64,000 nt of DNA from Scytalidium lignicola. Taxonomy: Eukaryota > Ascomycota > Leotiomycetes. Position numbers and translations under genes: made by a program. Position 1 is the stretch's first letter. Every line of letters begins with the position of its first letter. Location of the stretch: the NCBI GenBank assembly GCA_002812745.2, contig NCSJ02000030.1:62001-126000 (forward strand), read 5' to 3'. Under the pieces are notes generated by a model that had not been told where the DNA came from, ran no database searches, and saw only the letters and a program-made list of their open reading frames with translations. This document shows, one piece after another, positions 11,101 through 22,523 of this stretch.

Positions 11101-13231
11101 ATACTTTCCTTATAACTATTATATAACAAATATAATAATATTACAAAAACTAAGCAAGATAATAAAATAACTATAATAAGTTAAAGGATAATAGCTAATC
11201 ATACTACTTAGTTATATAACAAAAGTATTTGAAGTTATAATAGTCACTTACATTACAAAAGTAACNAAAGAAGCAAGGATTACTTTTNAAAAAGACAGAT
11301 AAGAAATAAATATAACAAATCTACAGAATTAACAATAAAAATAATAACAAACATTATTTATACAATATAATATTAAAATGTTATTATATTACTATTATAA
11401 CTTAATCTCAAAAGAGCATTTAACATAATAAACTATAAGTAACTACAATATATATTCTAAGAGNAAAAACTTCTTATAATGGTTAATAAACTAAATTAAC
11501 AATTACTTAACAGATAAGATTACTTATTTATCTTTTGACAATAAAACAACTTAATTAATCTTAATAAAAACAAGAGTCTTATAAGATTCTTTACTCTTAC
11601 TAATATTATTTATATTATATATCTTTACTTTATACAATAAATTAAGAAAGATAAAAGGTTTAACCATAATTAACTTTATAGATGATATGAACTTTCTTAA
11701 CTATGTATATACTATAAAGAGTTATTGTAAAACACTAAAAATAAACTGGAAAATATGTAAAAGATAAGTAACATACAAAGGTATACAATTTAAAACAAGT
11801 AAAAGTAAGTTAATATACTTTATATATACTTATATAACAAAGAAGAAGTTGATATACCTTGATAATAAAGAATTAAAGCTTAAAGAATTAGCTTGTTTTT
11901 TAAAGATTTAACTTGACTAGTAATTTAACTTCAAAGCTTATACAAAGGCAATTAAGAAAAAAGCTAACTATATAAATATTTACATTAACAAGACTAACAA
12001 TGAAGACATAAGAATATAACTTTATAAGAATAAGACAGATTTATACAATAATTATACAAAGTGTAATTGTATATAATATTATTATATACTATCAACTTAT
12101 AAAATCTAATAATAATCCAAGAAAAATTAACTATTGCTTACTTATAATGTAATTACAATGTCTTTATATAATAACAAGAGCTTACAAAGATACTTTAATT
12201 CAAAGCTTAAAGACAAAGATATTTTGCTTATTATTAAACTTATACTTGAACAAAAGAATAACAACATTCAAGGATTACTTTAATTACATAAGCTTAAAGT
12301 AAGTAAGTAAGTAATTCACTGAATAAACAACAAGATAATAAGACTCTTGAAGAANAAGAAAAAAACATAAGTAATAAATGAAAAAGCAACTATTTAAAGA
12401 AAGTAACAAATACAAGACAACATAATTACAATGATAAAAGAGTTATTAAACAACATTAAAGAAAGACAATTAATATAATTATAACAAGAGATTAAAAGGC
12501 AAGATAAACTTAAAGCTTCAAAGTTATTAAGCTAGTTAAGCTATACAATTATACAAAAGTTGTAGACTTTCTTACTTTTGATNAAAAAAGTATTACTCTT
12601 ATATAATAAGTTAAACAAAGTAATTAACTTATTAATTATACAAATTCATATTAACAAAATTAGATTATAAGTATATTTGTTTAAACATTATATATTTAAT
12701 ATAAACATATTATTATACAATTATAAACTTGTAGAAGAAATAGTTTACTATTTAATTATTAACTGTTTAAACTTAAAATAAGCAAGAAAGAGCCTTAAAA
12801 TAAGGGCTTATATAATAAGAGACTTAAAAGAAATACTAAGAAGTTGTTAAGGATGTAAACAAATTATTAGTTAAGTGTTAGTTATAAGAAGGCTACAAGA
12901 GTACAAATTAACAGTATAACTAAGGATCTAAGAATAGAACAAGACAATGGTAAAACAACAATGTCTTAAAGAATTAAGTTATTAATTACTAACTTAATAA
13001 CACAGTGAAACTCTTCCTAACCAAGCTAGTAAGCTGAGTACTGGACAAGAGGATAGTAAAGACAAGGCAAGGCAACTACACCTAAGCAGATAAAGAGTAA
13101 CATAAAGGTTTTCACCTGGTTAAGGAGCTAGCATGGTTTCCTGTATGACAATGTAGTTATCCTGCATACCCTTAGGGTGGCCTCATGGCCTACGGTGTAA
13201 GAATAATAATAATAATATATTATTATTAATT
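8200..13231 (+). mobile_element. LINE (non-LTR retrotransposon, Tad1-like), RIP-destroyed
   Basis: This is about 5 kb of extremely AT-rich DNA that still reads as a two-ORF LINE on the plus strand. ORF1 (gag-like) is seen near 8690-8890 and ends in zinc knuckles around 9080-9290, including a C-x2-Y/C-x3-H-x6-C finger at 9225-9269. ORF2 shows reverse transcriptase motif B at 11573-11620 (R-V-L-stop-D-S-L-L-L-L-I-L-F, from RVPQGSPLSPILF by C-to-T and G-to-A) and the catalytic F-I-D-D box at 11675-11686. Both motifs are in the same frame, 33 codons apart. A better-preserved 3' UTR at 12950-13200 ends in a (TAA)n tail, the usual LINE 3' end. Many stops and frame breaks (several N bases) make it non-functional. 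The 5' end is placed only roughly. Confidence 0.8.
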
Positions 13232-13422
13232 AATCTACAATTACTTCTTGCAAGTTATTCACAGGTTGATATTAATATTTAATCACAATCATGTTCTTAA
13301 GTTACCATGTGAATTAGTCCTGAAAATAGTTCAGAGATCAATGTATGAATCACTCTACCAATTAGGAATTCCTCTGAACAGTAGTATAATGCTGAAACCA
13401 ATATTCAAACAAGCATTGAATC
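13232..13422. other. Spacer after LINE tail
   Basis: AT-rich sequence directly after the LINE poly-TAA tail. It may contain the target-site duplication, which I could not recognise. Confidence 0.35.
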
Positions 13423-13551
13423 TTCTATGGTTACTATTACAATTACTATGACCCTTACAGTTACAACTATTATAGCTTCTATGGTTATAGTTATTATGAC
13501 TTTTACAGTTACAACTACTATAGTTACATCTTCAACTGTTTAGTTAGGTAA
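13423..13551 (+). repeat. Tandem repeat encoding a tyrosine-rich tract
   Basis: Two imperfect copies of a roughly 50-base unit (starting at 13423 and 13477) form an open frame of 42 codons in which 19 are Tyr. The others are mostly Asn, Ser, Gly and Asp (units such as FYGYYYNYYDPYSYNYYS). The frame has a TGA directly upstream and no ATG, so it would be either an exon of an unseen gene or simply a low-complexity repeat. Confidence 0.4.
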
Positions 13552-14244
13552 CCTAGTAATCTAGAAAGCTTAACAAGTAATGTAAAAAGCAAGGGTTAAG
13601 CAACCATTATTATTTTCATTATTTTCGAATTCCTTGTGGCTGTCAATTTTCTAGTTGTTTATCGTTTTGCAGATCTTCTACACACTCGTAGGTTCTAAAG
13701 ATACACATTTCCTTCAAGTAGGCGGACAATTATGATACAACCATAATCCATCCATTTGATTTGTTGAGCTTTGCATATTGTGATAAATATATTCTGAGAA
13801 CAAGGTAGACAAGCCCTTTATAGTTCTTAAATTTCTAACTTGATTAGGATGAAGAAGTGAATTTCAGCTAGAGATGCTAGATTTGGTAGTTGTATTCGTG
13901 TAAGCTTTCAAATAAGAATTCACTTGGGGTGGGGGAGATGATATTCCTTTGACTCCAAATAACACTAGGAACTTGTTATAATTTGACAGTCAATATCAAG
14001 TCTTTTGAGATTTTTTAAGTCAATAATAATTCAATATTTCTGTAGATGATCGGGACGAGGTTTTTCGAAGAGTCAGTATGCCATTTTCACTTGGGGAGCG
14101 GATCATTAGTTGCCCTTCGATTGACTGAATAATTATTCGTCAACGCCTGACCTACTGTGTTGGAAATAGACTCCTCAGATGTAGAGGTCGCATCGCTAGC
14201 ATTCTATCACAAGAAGATCCTTGACACTTTGATGGTACCTCTTA
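13552..14244. other. Decayed, probably transposon-derived DNA
   Basis: No intact frame. The last 100-200 bases probably belong to the same gypsy remnant that follows, since an A-F-Y-H-K-K-I-L-D-like reading appears near 14195. Confidence 0.4.
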
Positions 14245-14430
14245 GCTTTCTACTGGAAAATTATCACACCAGCAGAGTGTAAATATCCAATTCATGACAA
14301 AGAATTACTCGTGATTGTCAAGATTCTGGATTAATGGAGAGAACTTGAGCCATTACAGACGGGTCTGTTTTGCATATATTCGGACCACCGAGCGCTAGAA
14401 TTCTTTATACCCACAACCCGCACAATTCGG
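14245..14430 (+). mobile_element. Ty3/gypsy retrotransposon fragment (RNase H region)
   Basis: One frame reads A-F-Y-W-K-I-I-T-P-A-E-C-K-Y-P-I-H-D-K-E-L-L-V-I-V and, after one stop (TAA at 14323-14325), W-R-E-L-E-P and I-Y-S-D-H-R-A-L-E-F-F. This is the conserved RNase H segment of Ty3/gypsy pol, with the Asp-His of the SDH motif kept. Flanks on both sides are too decayed to extend it, so it is a short relic. It is less RIP-biased than the LINE. Confidence 0.75.
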
Positions 14431-15322
14431 ATAATTCTTTCTCTACCACTCGTTTGGAGTCATTTGACCAACACAAAAGATAAATCTGTTATCATCCATT
14501 AAACCAAAACACTCCTCAAGAATGCACAGAAAGCTCATGATCACTTGCCCGGACTGTGAGAGCCTAGAATCACAACTAGGAGTATACTATAAAATAAGAT
14601 AAAATGACAACGATGGGATATATGACAACCATAAATAGTAGATCTTTGGGGGAGTAAGAGAATAGCAATACTGATATAAAGATATGCAAATAAAACGATA
14701 GCAACTGAGGGTAAAAATTTCCACCTTACTCTGATACACTCGGTGAAAGGTGAAGGGTAGAACAAGGAGGACAGCAAACATCCAAAACCAAAAGGAACTA
14801 TTAAATAATATTGGTTGGGTTTCCGGTACAACATAAAGATGATGAAAGGGACTTTTGGTGAATTAGAAAAGTGGTCAATGATTGTGACAATGATGATTTG
14901 AATATAAGTTATTAGCAAATTCCAGGACAATCTTTCAGAAAATGAGTGCGTTTAATGATCATGCTTGTGTGCAATTAAGTCTATGCCCCAGATCTTTAGT
15001 CAATTGTATATAATGGATACTTTCAAAATTTCCACATTCCCTTTCGAGAATCTAATCGTATGTGATAAGGAAATCTAAGGAAGCTAGTAAATCTGAAGCT
15101 GAGACCTATTTTGAATATATTGAAGAGAGTCATCAAGCTACATTTGCTCCTCACAAGCAAGATGGCTAAAACTCGAGGAACATGAAAAGTAAAACTTGGA
15201 AGAAGAAAAATCAAAAACCAAACATACAAGGGAATCATAAATACGTATAGCATACCTAACCAGTTCTTCTTCCAGATCCCTTAGACTCGTACCAAAGACT
15301 TTATTCTCAATGATCGCTTCCT
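14431..15322. other. Decayed DNA and 3' flank of the DUF1399 gene
   Basis: Contains only AT-rich frames, including minus-strand hydrophobic ones that lack any recognisable feature. I see no gene. The 3' UTR of the following minus-strand gene lies at its right edge. Confidence 0.4.
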
Positions 15323-17884
15323 TTAACACCCACCACAACCTCCACCACCGCCACCACCACAGCCTCCTCCTCCTCCACAACCACCGCCGCCGCCACAACT
15401 GCCTACTGCTCCACCACATCCACCAGCACCACCACACCCTCCCGGACCACCACATGCACCGCCGCCAACTCCCGCATTACAAGTCCCTGCAACACAATTG
15501 CCCGCCATCCCAGCGCCCATCGGCAGAGAACAGTAATCCCCAGCGTAATACAACCCAGCACCGCCAATGCCACCAATTCCAACGCCCCACCATATAGGCG
15601 CTACATATGGCCCGTACATGAGGTATGGATATCCCCATGCAGAACCATAATAATCATCTCGGGGTGGCACTGGACGTTTCTTGGCCGCGGCGCGTTTACA
15701 TGCTTTCTTGTATGCAACATCGAGCTCAGCCTGGCGTGCAGCATGGAGACGGATAGCGGTGCCTGCACGGACGGAAGTGGCAGGATCATCGAGTATGGGG
15801 CGGACAGATGGGTGGGCGGAGATGTGGGCTGTGTGAGGGAGTTGGGCAGTTAGGGCTGCCGCTCCAGAGGAGTGGAATTCGTTGGATGCTTTTTCGTGTT
15901 TGGAGATTCCGAAGAGCTTGCCCGTCGTTGAGACATGCTTTGCGCGAATGGCTGGTGTGCAGTGTTAGTTTGAGTGGATGGTTGGTGGATAGGCAAGAAA
16001 AAGTGGGAGATTAGGAAAGGGAAAGGGAGGAAAGCAAGACTGACCTTCACAATACCAACAAGTACATTCTGAATATACCTCCCCAAACATCTTTTCATAC
16101 GTCTTGCTTGTCCACTCAAAAGCCGTATGCAACTTATCCTCCTCTATCTTATCATCATGATCGATGAACTTCCTGCATTTTTCCTGGCTAAATCCATAGT
16201 ACTGCTTCGGCGATAACTGATGTGTATGCCACGCTAGATCAACGTCTAAAGTCGGCACAGCGGTATGCAAAGGATTGGCAGCCATGATTTGGAAGAATCT
16301 CACGTATTTGGTGATCAGACGTGTCATTGTGTGTCTCTCCCCACTATGTATCCAGTCGATACCGTGCATCTTCTCTACGAATACGCTTTGGCGGAGAACA
16401 GCACCGCCCAGCTCAAGAGCGAAGATGGAGGTGTTTTCCCAGTACCGAGACATCATCCTACGGATTGAGAGACGTTCACTCGGCAGGAGAGCTCCATATT
16501 CAAACGTCTGTCTATGATTGACTTGTCGAACGATAGCCTTTGTTAATGATGCCTCGATTAGCGTTCTGATGTCGTTCATACTTAGCTTCTTGTCGGGATC
16601 TTGATTCTGGCCAATCATTTCGAGGATATGTGTTTTCAGAGCTATAGATATGAGTCGGTTAGGGAATGTGTTTGGATAGTGGTGTGCTTCTTTGGCAGGG
16701 GGGGCAACGGGTTGTCCAGTAGTTGGGGCCAGGATTGTCCCTCCGAGAGGCCAGTCATAAAGAAGAAGATTCTCAGTTTCCTTGCGGAATTTGGCAACGC
16801 GGAGCAGGGAGTGGGTTACTTCTATGCCGCATCTATGACACCTATATGAGAAGTCTCTGTCACCATAGCCTACTCCGTAGAGTTCGGATAATCTAACATA
16901 GCATCAGCATCCTGGGTATCTGACAAATATGGATAAGGTGTAGCATACTCCTTTGCTGAAGGCTTTTCACTGAGACCACAAGTGGTCCAGGGAATTTCTA
17001 GCCGCTGAGAACATCCTGGACAAAAGATTATCTTCGCAAGAGAATCCTTTGCATTGTCCCAGTTAAGATTCGTTTGGCTAGTAAACCTCGTCTCTGCCTC
17101 TGCTGGCGGGTTGTAATTAAAACTGGTATCGATGACTGCATTTACAGCTTTCCATGGCAGGCCTGCAGCCCAGAGATCCTTCAAACCGAAACGAATGCAG
17201 TCTTCAAGATAACTCCTAGGATTCAGCATGAATGCATGCCAAACCATCAGGACATCTTAGAACAATTGTTAGTAGGACGATTCTGGTTACTGCAGACTCT
17301 CATTGCATGAGATATGGATTAAGAGAGTCTATAGGATACTCACCCAAAGGAGGCAGCATGGTCTCATCCCAAACCTGTGGCCTTCCCAACTTCGGGAAGT
17401 CGGTGAAGTGTATGTTCTCAGAAACCATATCTTTCCCCATCAGCCTCATGCCTTGCTCCTGTAAGCATAACACGTTGACCCACCAAGCCTCGAACCGTTC
17501 CACTGCGCGTGCAACGAATAAAACCCACCTCTTCTCTCTCATCCTGATCAAGGCAGCATCTCTGTCATCGACCATCTCACATCGTGAATCCCAGAGTCCG
17601 AAAAGGCCATCAGTGTAGCCGATATCTTCCTTGAGCGAGTAGAATGCGTTCAACAGTTTCAGGTGCGCAAAACAGTGATCCTCATCTGGCATAGGAGGTG
17701 CCGCTGAGGAGATATTCAGGTCGCTAAACGCCGAGTTGAGCTCGTCCACACTAGGCAGCTTTTGCCCTGGAAGGTTGGTCTTTGGTGCATTCTCGTTGTT
17801 TACAGAGCTACTGGGTGCTTGAACCGAGTAGCTTGGAGGAGGCTCGCTCTCCACCAAGGAGGGGTTTCCCACAGCTTGAGGCAT
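15323..17884 (-). CDS. Glycine-rich domain (DUF1399/GRDP) protein with Cys-Gly tail
   Basis: Exons on the minus strand are 17884-17344, 17255-16949, 16892-16045 and 15951-15323, giving 774 residues. Introns are 88, 56 and 93 nt. The 56-nt intron has GTATGC, a CTGAT branch and TTAG. The first junction rebuilds LPPLDVLMVWHAFMLNP (about residue 178). A second copy, VPTLDVDLAWHTHQLSP, lies near residue 495. These W-H-A/T-H motifs are the DUF1399 repeat signature. Two zinc-binding-like Cys pairs occur (FCPGCSQ and CHRCG), plus CTCWYC near 650. The last 50 or so residues are almost only Gly and Cys (GGCGGGGGCGG pattern). Relatives are plant GRDP proteins and fungal entries sometimes misnamed sulfonate dioxygenases. 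The molecular function is unknown. An in-frame ATG 51 nt upstream (17935) is an alternative start. Confidence 0.88.
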
Positions 17885-20884
17885 GATTGATACTGATTCA
17901 CAGTGGTTCACATTCACACTCCCTAGGAGAATCACACTGGCTCAGGCCACCCCGCGATACCGATAAGCACACAAAGCGGTTTAATATCAGCAGCTCGTGA
18001 ACAAGTCGCAGATCTCAGTTCTGGTAATCTAGGAGCCTCAGAGACCCTATTTTATACCAAGACGAAGATATAAACGGAGGATTAACAGAAGACCTAGGAA
18101 TTGAATGTCGTGGGCAAGGCGACGATAGCCGTTGGTCCACCGTCAGCCGCCACCAGCGGTCTCACAGTTTGGCGGGGCTGAGTGCGTGCGCCAACAGGAT
18201 TCGCACTAGAAGCCGAGGAAGCCTGAGTGGAAAGGCGCTAATTCCCAGGCGTCTAATCAGACTCCATAGGCGGCTCCATCCGCGGCAACCAGCCCAGATT
18301 GGGGCGGCTTAGCGCCTTGGAACCCGAGCTTCGCGGAAGCTTGTAGTCGACCTCACGGCCATCGTTTCTCGCTCATCGGGCCTTTACTAGGCAGAATCAA
18401 GGGCAGACAAAGGGTAGGTATGACTTCATTGTCTCATATTTCAATGACTTGGATCGGCACTATCGCCGAGAGTGGTTGGCCCCGGCCTGATTTCACTGCG
18501 AACACTCATCGCCGTCCCCTACCATTCTGCCTTGTGGTGAATCCGGTCGAAGCATAACTATGTCTTTGATGACCATGCTAGGAATTTCGATTCGACTGAA
18601 CTGGGCGATTCCTACAAGACACATAGTTAGATCAGGACTACGCTATACACTCTGGGAGAAAATGCTATACGTACTACTGCAGTACTGTTCGTTCGTATTC
18701 ACCCGTGCCACGATCCTACACCATGGCTGTGCAAAGTCAGTTGCCACAGCAGAGTTGACAAGTCAAATTATGCCCGGAAGTAATAAAGCTCCGATATGCT
18801 TATATTAATAATTAAGCTTATTAATAACTAGTAATCTTGCAACCATCTTGACCGCAATTGTGTTTTGCCTTCTATAAATGATTTCATTGTGGATCTAGTG
18901 CCTGCTAAAATGCGGGGGCGGGGTAGTAGTGCGACATGTGCGAGCTGCTTCTCCACAACACAGGTCCATTTCGTTAGGTTGAGAAGTAAGATATTTTTGA
19001 AAAGTTGAATAACTAGAGGGAAATATAATCCAAAAAGAGCAGACAAATACGTGTACGGAATAAAGTTGGCTGATTAGCTAATCGAACACTGGGCTCCAGC
19101 TGGGTGGGAAGGGTACAAATTCCTATCTTCGCGGGTAACATGATGATTCTCACATTCCCCGATCTGTAGCTCGAATGAAAATGTGTCAAGTATACAAGAA
19201 GTGATAACAAAATCCTTTGCCAAGGCAACTGAAAGGCTAGAAATAGTTATATGTATTGAAGCCCTTTCAGAATCCCAGTGATAATTCTCTATTTAAGATC
19301 TTGTTTCCTAATCTCTGCTATCGGCGCTTTTAACCCGCCGCTGAGGTCGAACCTAGCAACCTTATCGAGGCTCAACTTCGAGGCCGACACATGTCACAAG
19401 ACTACAAGCCCCTCTTTCGCCTGGCATATAAACTTGCTGGTCTTGAGAATTTCAATCGTACCCGCTAGATCTTGTCAAGAGGTACACTCGAGTATCATGG
19501 TATCCAAGACATCTGGGTGATCATACCGACTTCAATTATCAAATTCTAGCATCAAATACATCGTCTAACCCCCCTCGACATGCTCCTGCTCCCAAATCCA
19601 TACTAACTATCTCTTACAATGACTACTAGTTTTAAAATAACCTTACTCATCAGACATTCGTAACTAGCTCGCCTGTCTGAGAATGCTGAACATGACACAT
19701 CTTTCTTTGCTCTTGTCTAAGATCCTTCCAAATATTGGGCTAGAACTAAGTACCTCCTACCTAAATGAATGCCCACATCGAGGTGACATTCAGGTAAATG
19801 ATGATATGTATGCAGTCCCAGAATATATATCATATTATAATCTAGTATTCAGGCTGTACCAGGAACCCTCCCCACGCACTGGAGTATGAAAGGTATAAAA
19901 GAAGAGGAATAACAATACTACACACTTCGTTTTCACATTTAAAAAATTTTCTTCTCATAAAATTGGGTACTATTACAATCAACCAAACGCCCAAATTTTC
20001 AAGATCGTAAAAACATACGGATAACACAAACCTGTAGGCCAGAAAAAACCNAAAAACAAAACAATATTTTTGTTAGACCTATGCCTACTAAACATTTCTC
20101 GAGAAGAAAAAGAAGGAAAAAAAGGAATACAAAACCGCGGNCTCTTAAGTACGACGTGCTAGGGTCAACTACCGGTATCCCCTTTCCCCGCCTTAAACAA
20201 GGGGAGGGTTACGAGGTACGAATTACGACGGGGTTGAGCGTGGCGCAGTCTTCCCGCTTATTTCAGGGGGGGGCTTTGGGGTTTAAAATGCTTGGTTCAA
20301 CGACCGAAGTCCAACATATTTTCTACTGGAATTCCAAAACTCTTTTTTCATCCTAATTTCTTTTTAAATTTGCTTTTTTGTTTTCCGATTCTTTTTAACA
20401 AATATAACATTCAAAGAGCCAGCTTAAGACTCGATTCAAAAGAGAGATCGTCTCAACATGACAAAGACAGCACACCACGTTATTGATGAGTGTATTGTAT
20501 ATACAACGTTGCAAGTAGGGATTCCCGATGTATAGTTATCTCTTATAAGCTATTAACAAGAGGAGGAATTATCCCATATGTCACGCACTGTTAGGGTTTC
20601 ACTCATACCATTATACTCCATCACTTTCCCCCTTCCTCCCTACCAGCCCTCAAACCTCATTATTTCTCAACCTCATTAAGACTACCTCATCATCTAATCA
20701 ACCAAATTTTCCCGCTCTTGAACTGAAATTCATTAAGGTCTTGTCTAATCATTGAGCACATCGCTGTGTATATATTATAAATATTCTGCCAGCCTTTTGT
20801 TTCTTCTTTCTCTACCATGAAATAAAAACAAGACATCAAAAGCAGCATTAAACGCTGTATAACACGCTTAGTTATTAAAAGGGT
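17885..20884. other. 3.0-kb intergenic region, upstream part GC-rich
   Basis: 18.0-18.56 kb is markedly GC-rich for this window and contains short inverted repeats. It is the likely promoter or leader of the minus-strand DUF1399 gene. The rest is AT-rich with short frames. Around 20.08-20.36 kb a GC-rich block contains two N bases and an 80-90 codon frame that I do not trust. No RNA gene recognised. Confidence 0.45.
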
Positions 20885-22523
20885 TTATCGGATATAAACG
20901 CCCTTCTCGTCTTCGTCGTTCTCAGAAAACTCTACAACACAGCTCTCGGGTTTGTGAATGCGCACAATCCAAAGGAACCAATCCTCAATGACCAGAAGGT
21001 TCAGCATAACATCATTACCCCACCATGCGATACCGCAGATGCAAGCACCAGCTACGGCATCCAGGATGAAATGGTTTGCTGTCGCAATGATGGCTGTGAG
21101 GATGGTAGCTGGGTAAAGGGTGCCTACGAGCAAGCAGCTTGCGCGACGCCAGGAGGGGAGAGGAATTCCGCGCTTGATGAAGGGAATGGAGAGGGAGGAA
21201 CTGGAAATATCGTGTGCGGGGTGGAGTGGAATGGTTGCGATGGTCAGGCCGATGAGAAGCGAATAGCCGAAGTGGAGGGAAGGCATGGCTGCGAACTTGT
21301 TGGTGAAGCGATTATCAGTCCAGATGGAGCCCTCACCAAGGGGACCGTGAACTGTATCGACAAAACTGGCGCACATTCCAACATCAGCATTCGGTATCAG
21401 GACCCATTAACATCAATGCACGGATTTAGCTCCACCAGAGATCTGCGAGCGAAAACAAAGGGATAGTGGAACAGAAATATAAACTTACCCATAACTCCTT
21501 GCTAGACTCCCCGTTTCACCACTTGATGTATCGGCGCTCAAGAGTCGCGGAGGCATGCAAGGCCAGAGAGTGAATACAATAAACGCTAGGAGATTACAGA
21601 AGGCCATGGTTCTTCTCCGAGCTTCATACAGTCGTGGGCCCGCAGGACTACCCATGAGCTCACTGGTATTACTGCCACCATGTCTAAGCCGATTCCGGGT
21701 GTTGGTGTAGTAGAACAGCCAGACAAGGAATGCGATGGAGCCAGGGATGTGGATGAAAGAGTAGATGCGGTTGATCCAGGTCATCAGGAAAGGCTGTGCC
21801 ATGAACCATTGTTGCACACCGAGCTCATGAAATATACCCAAGCTCTGCTCCCATGCAATGACTTGAAGTGCATGTTTCCGGGCAGCGTGAACAGTGCCCT
21901 CGACGATCCAAACTGCAGTTGCAGCACGACCGAGTTGGTAGACCTGGGCGAAGAGTCAGTCTTCACTCGCTCACACAAATCGACTCAAAGCTAGCTGGGA
22001 ATGAAAGTGCATATGGGATTCGTACCCAGTAAATCAGCGCCCAGTACCAGCACTCTACCAGAAACGGAAACTTTTCCAACAGCCGGCTCAGCAGGTAGCC
22101 CTTAAACTTCCGGGTATTAGGCGTTACGACCTCCTTCTGCCAGCCAAAGAAGTGCAGTGATTGCGTCCTCCAATGGGGCTCTTGAGTTACGAGAAGACTG
22201 GGGGATGAGGATCGGGATTCGAGATCATCTTCTACGGAAAATGCATGCGATCAGTCTGACTTGTTCCGTGTACCGAGTTCACTTTCGTTACGTTTAGATG
22301 AGGGGCTCCCCTCTCACTATTTCTACAGAGAAAGTATGTACTCTCTTCGNAAAAAAAAGTGTAACAATCAAAATTTCAGAAGCTTCAGAAACTCACCCTG
22401 ACTAGCTCTCCGATACGCTTGCAGGCTCTTCCTCCCAGGGTCGAAATCGCGATTGATCCAGGTACCGCCAAATAGCAGGAAGATGACGACCAATGGCTCT
22501 GCGACCGCACCTATTCCCCCCAT
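20885..22523 (-). CDS. PAP2-family membrane protein (inositol phosphorylceramide synthase-like)
   Basis: Exons are 22523-22397, 22231-22026, 21943-21489 and 21365-20885, giving 422 residues. The third junction joins MPPRLL..SYG to FVDTVHG, recreating the segment that precedes the active site in fungal PAP2_3 proteins. Catalytic signatures are A-A-M-P-S-L-H294-F-G-Y-S and N-H361-F-I-L-D365, the two histidines and the aspartate used by PAP2/AUR1-type phosphotransferases. Six or so hydrophobic helices surround them, starting with an N-terminal one (about residues 8-22). Such proteins transfer or hydrolyse lipid phosphate groups in the ER/Golgi membrane. AUR1 makes inositol phosphorylceramide. 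This one is a paralogue-type relative and its substrate is uncertain. Intron 1 (165 nt) contains an N beside an A run. Confidence 0.85.

Noticed and set aside
14541..14930. 129-codon minus-strand hydrophobic frame
   Set aside because: AT-rich decayed DNA. The hydrophobicity comes from T-rich codons; no start context, motif or partner exon.
15808..17618. Several plus-strand frames of 60-130 codons opposite the DUF1399 gene
   Set aside because: They are antisense shadows of exons that carry clear DUF1399 motifs and correct splice phases.
19330..19400. tRNA-like TTCGA block on the minus strand
   Set aside because: No acceptor, D or anticodon stem can be paired around it.
20081..20356. 92-codon plus-strand frame with an internal L-G-S-T-T duplication
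   Set aside because: Contains an N, has an Arg/Lys-rich start and no recognisable family; flanks look non-coding.
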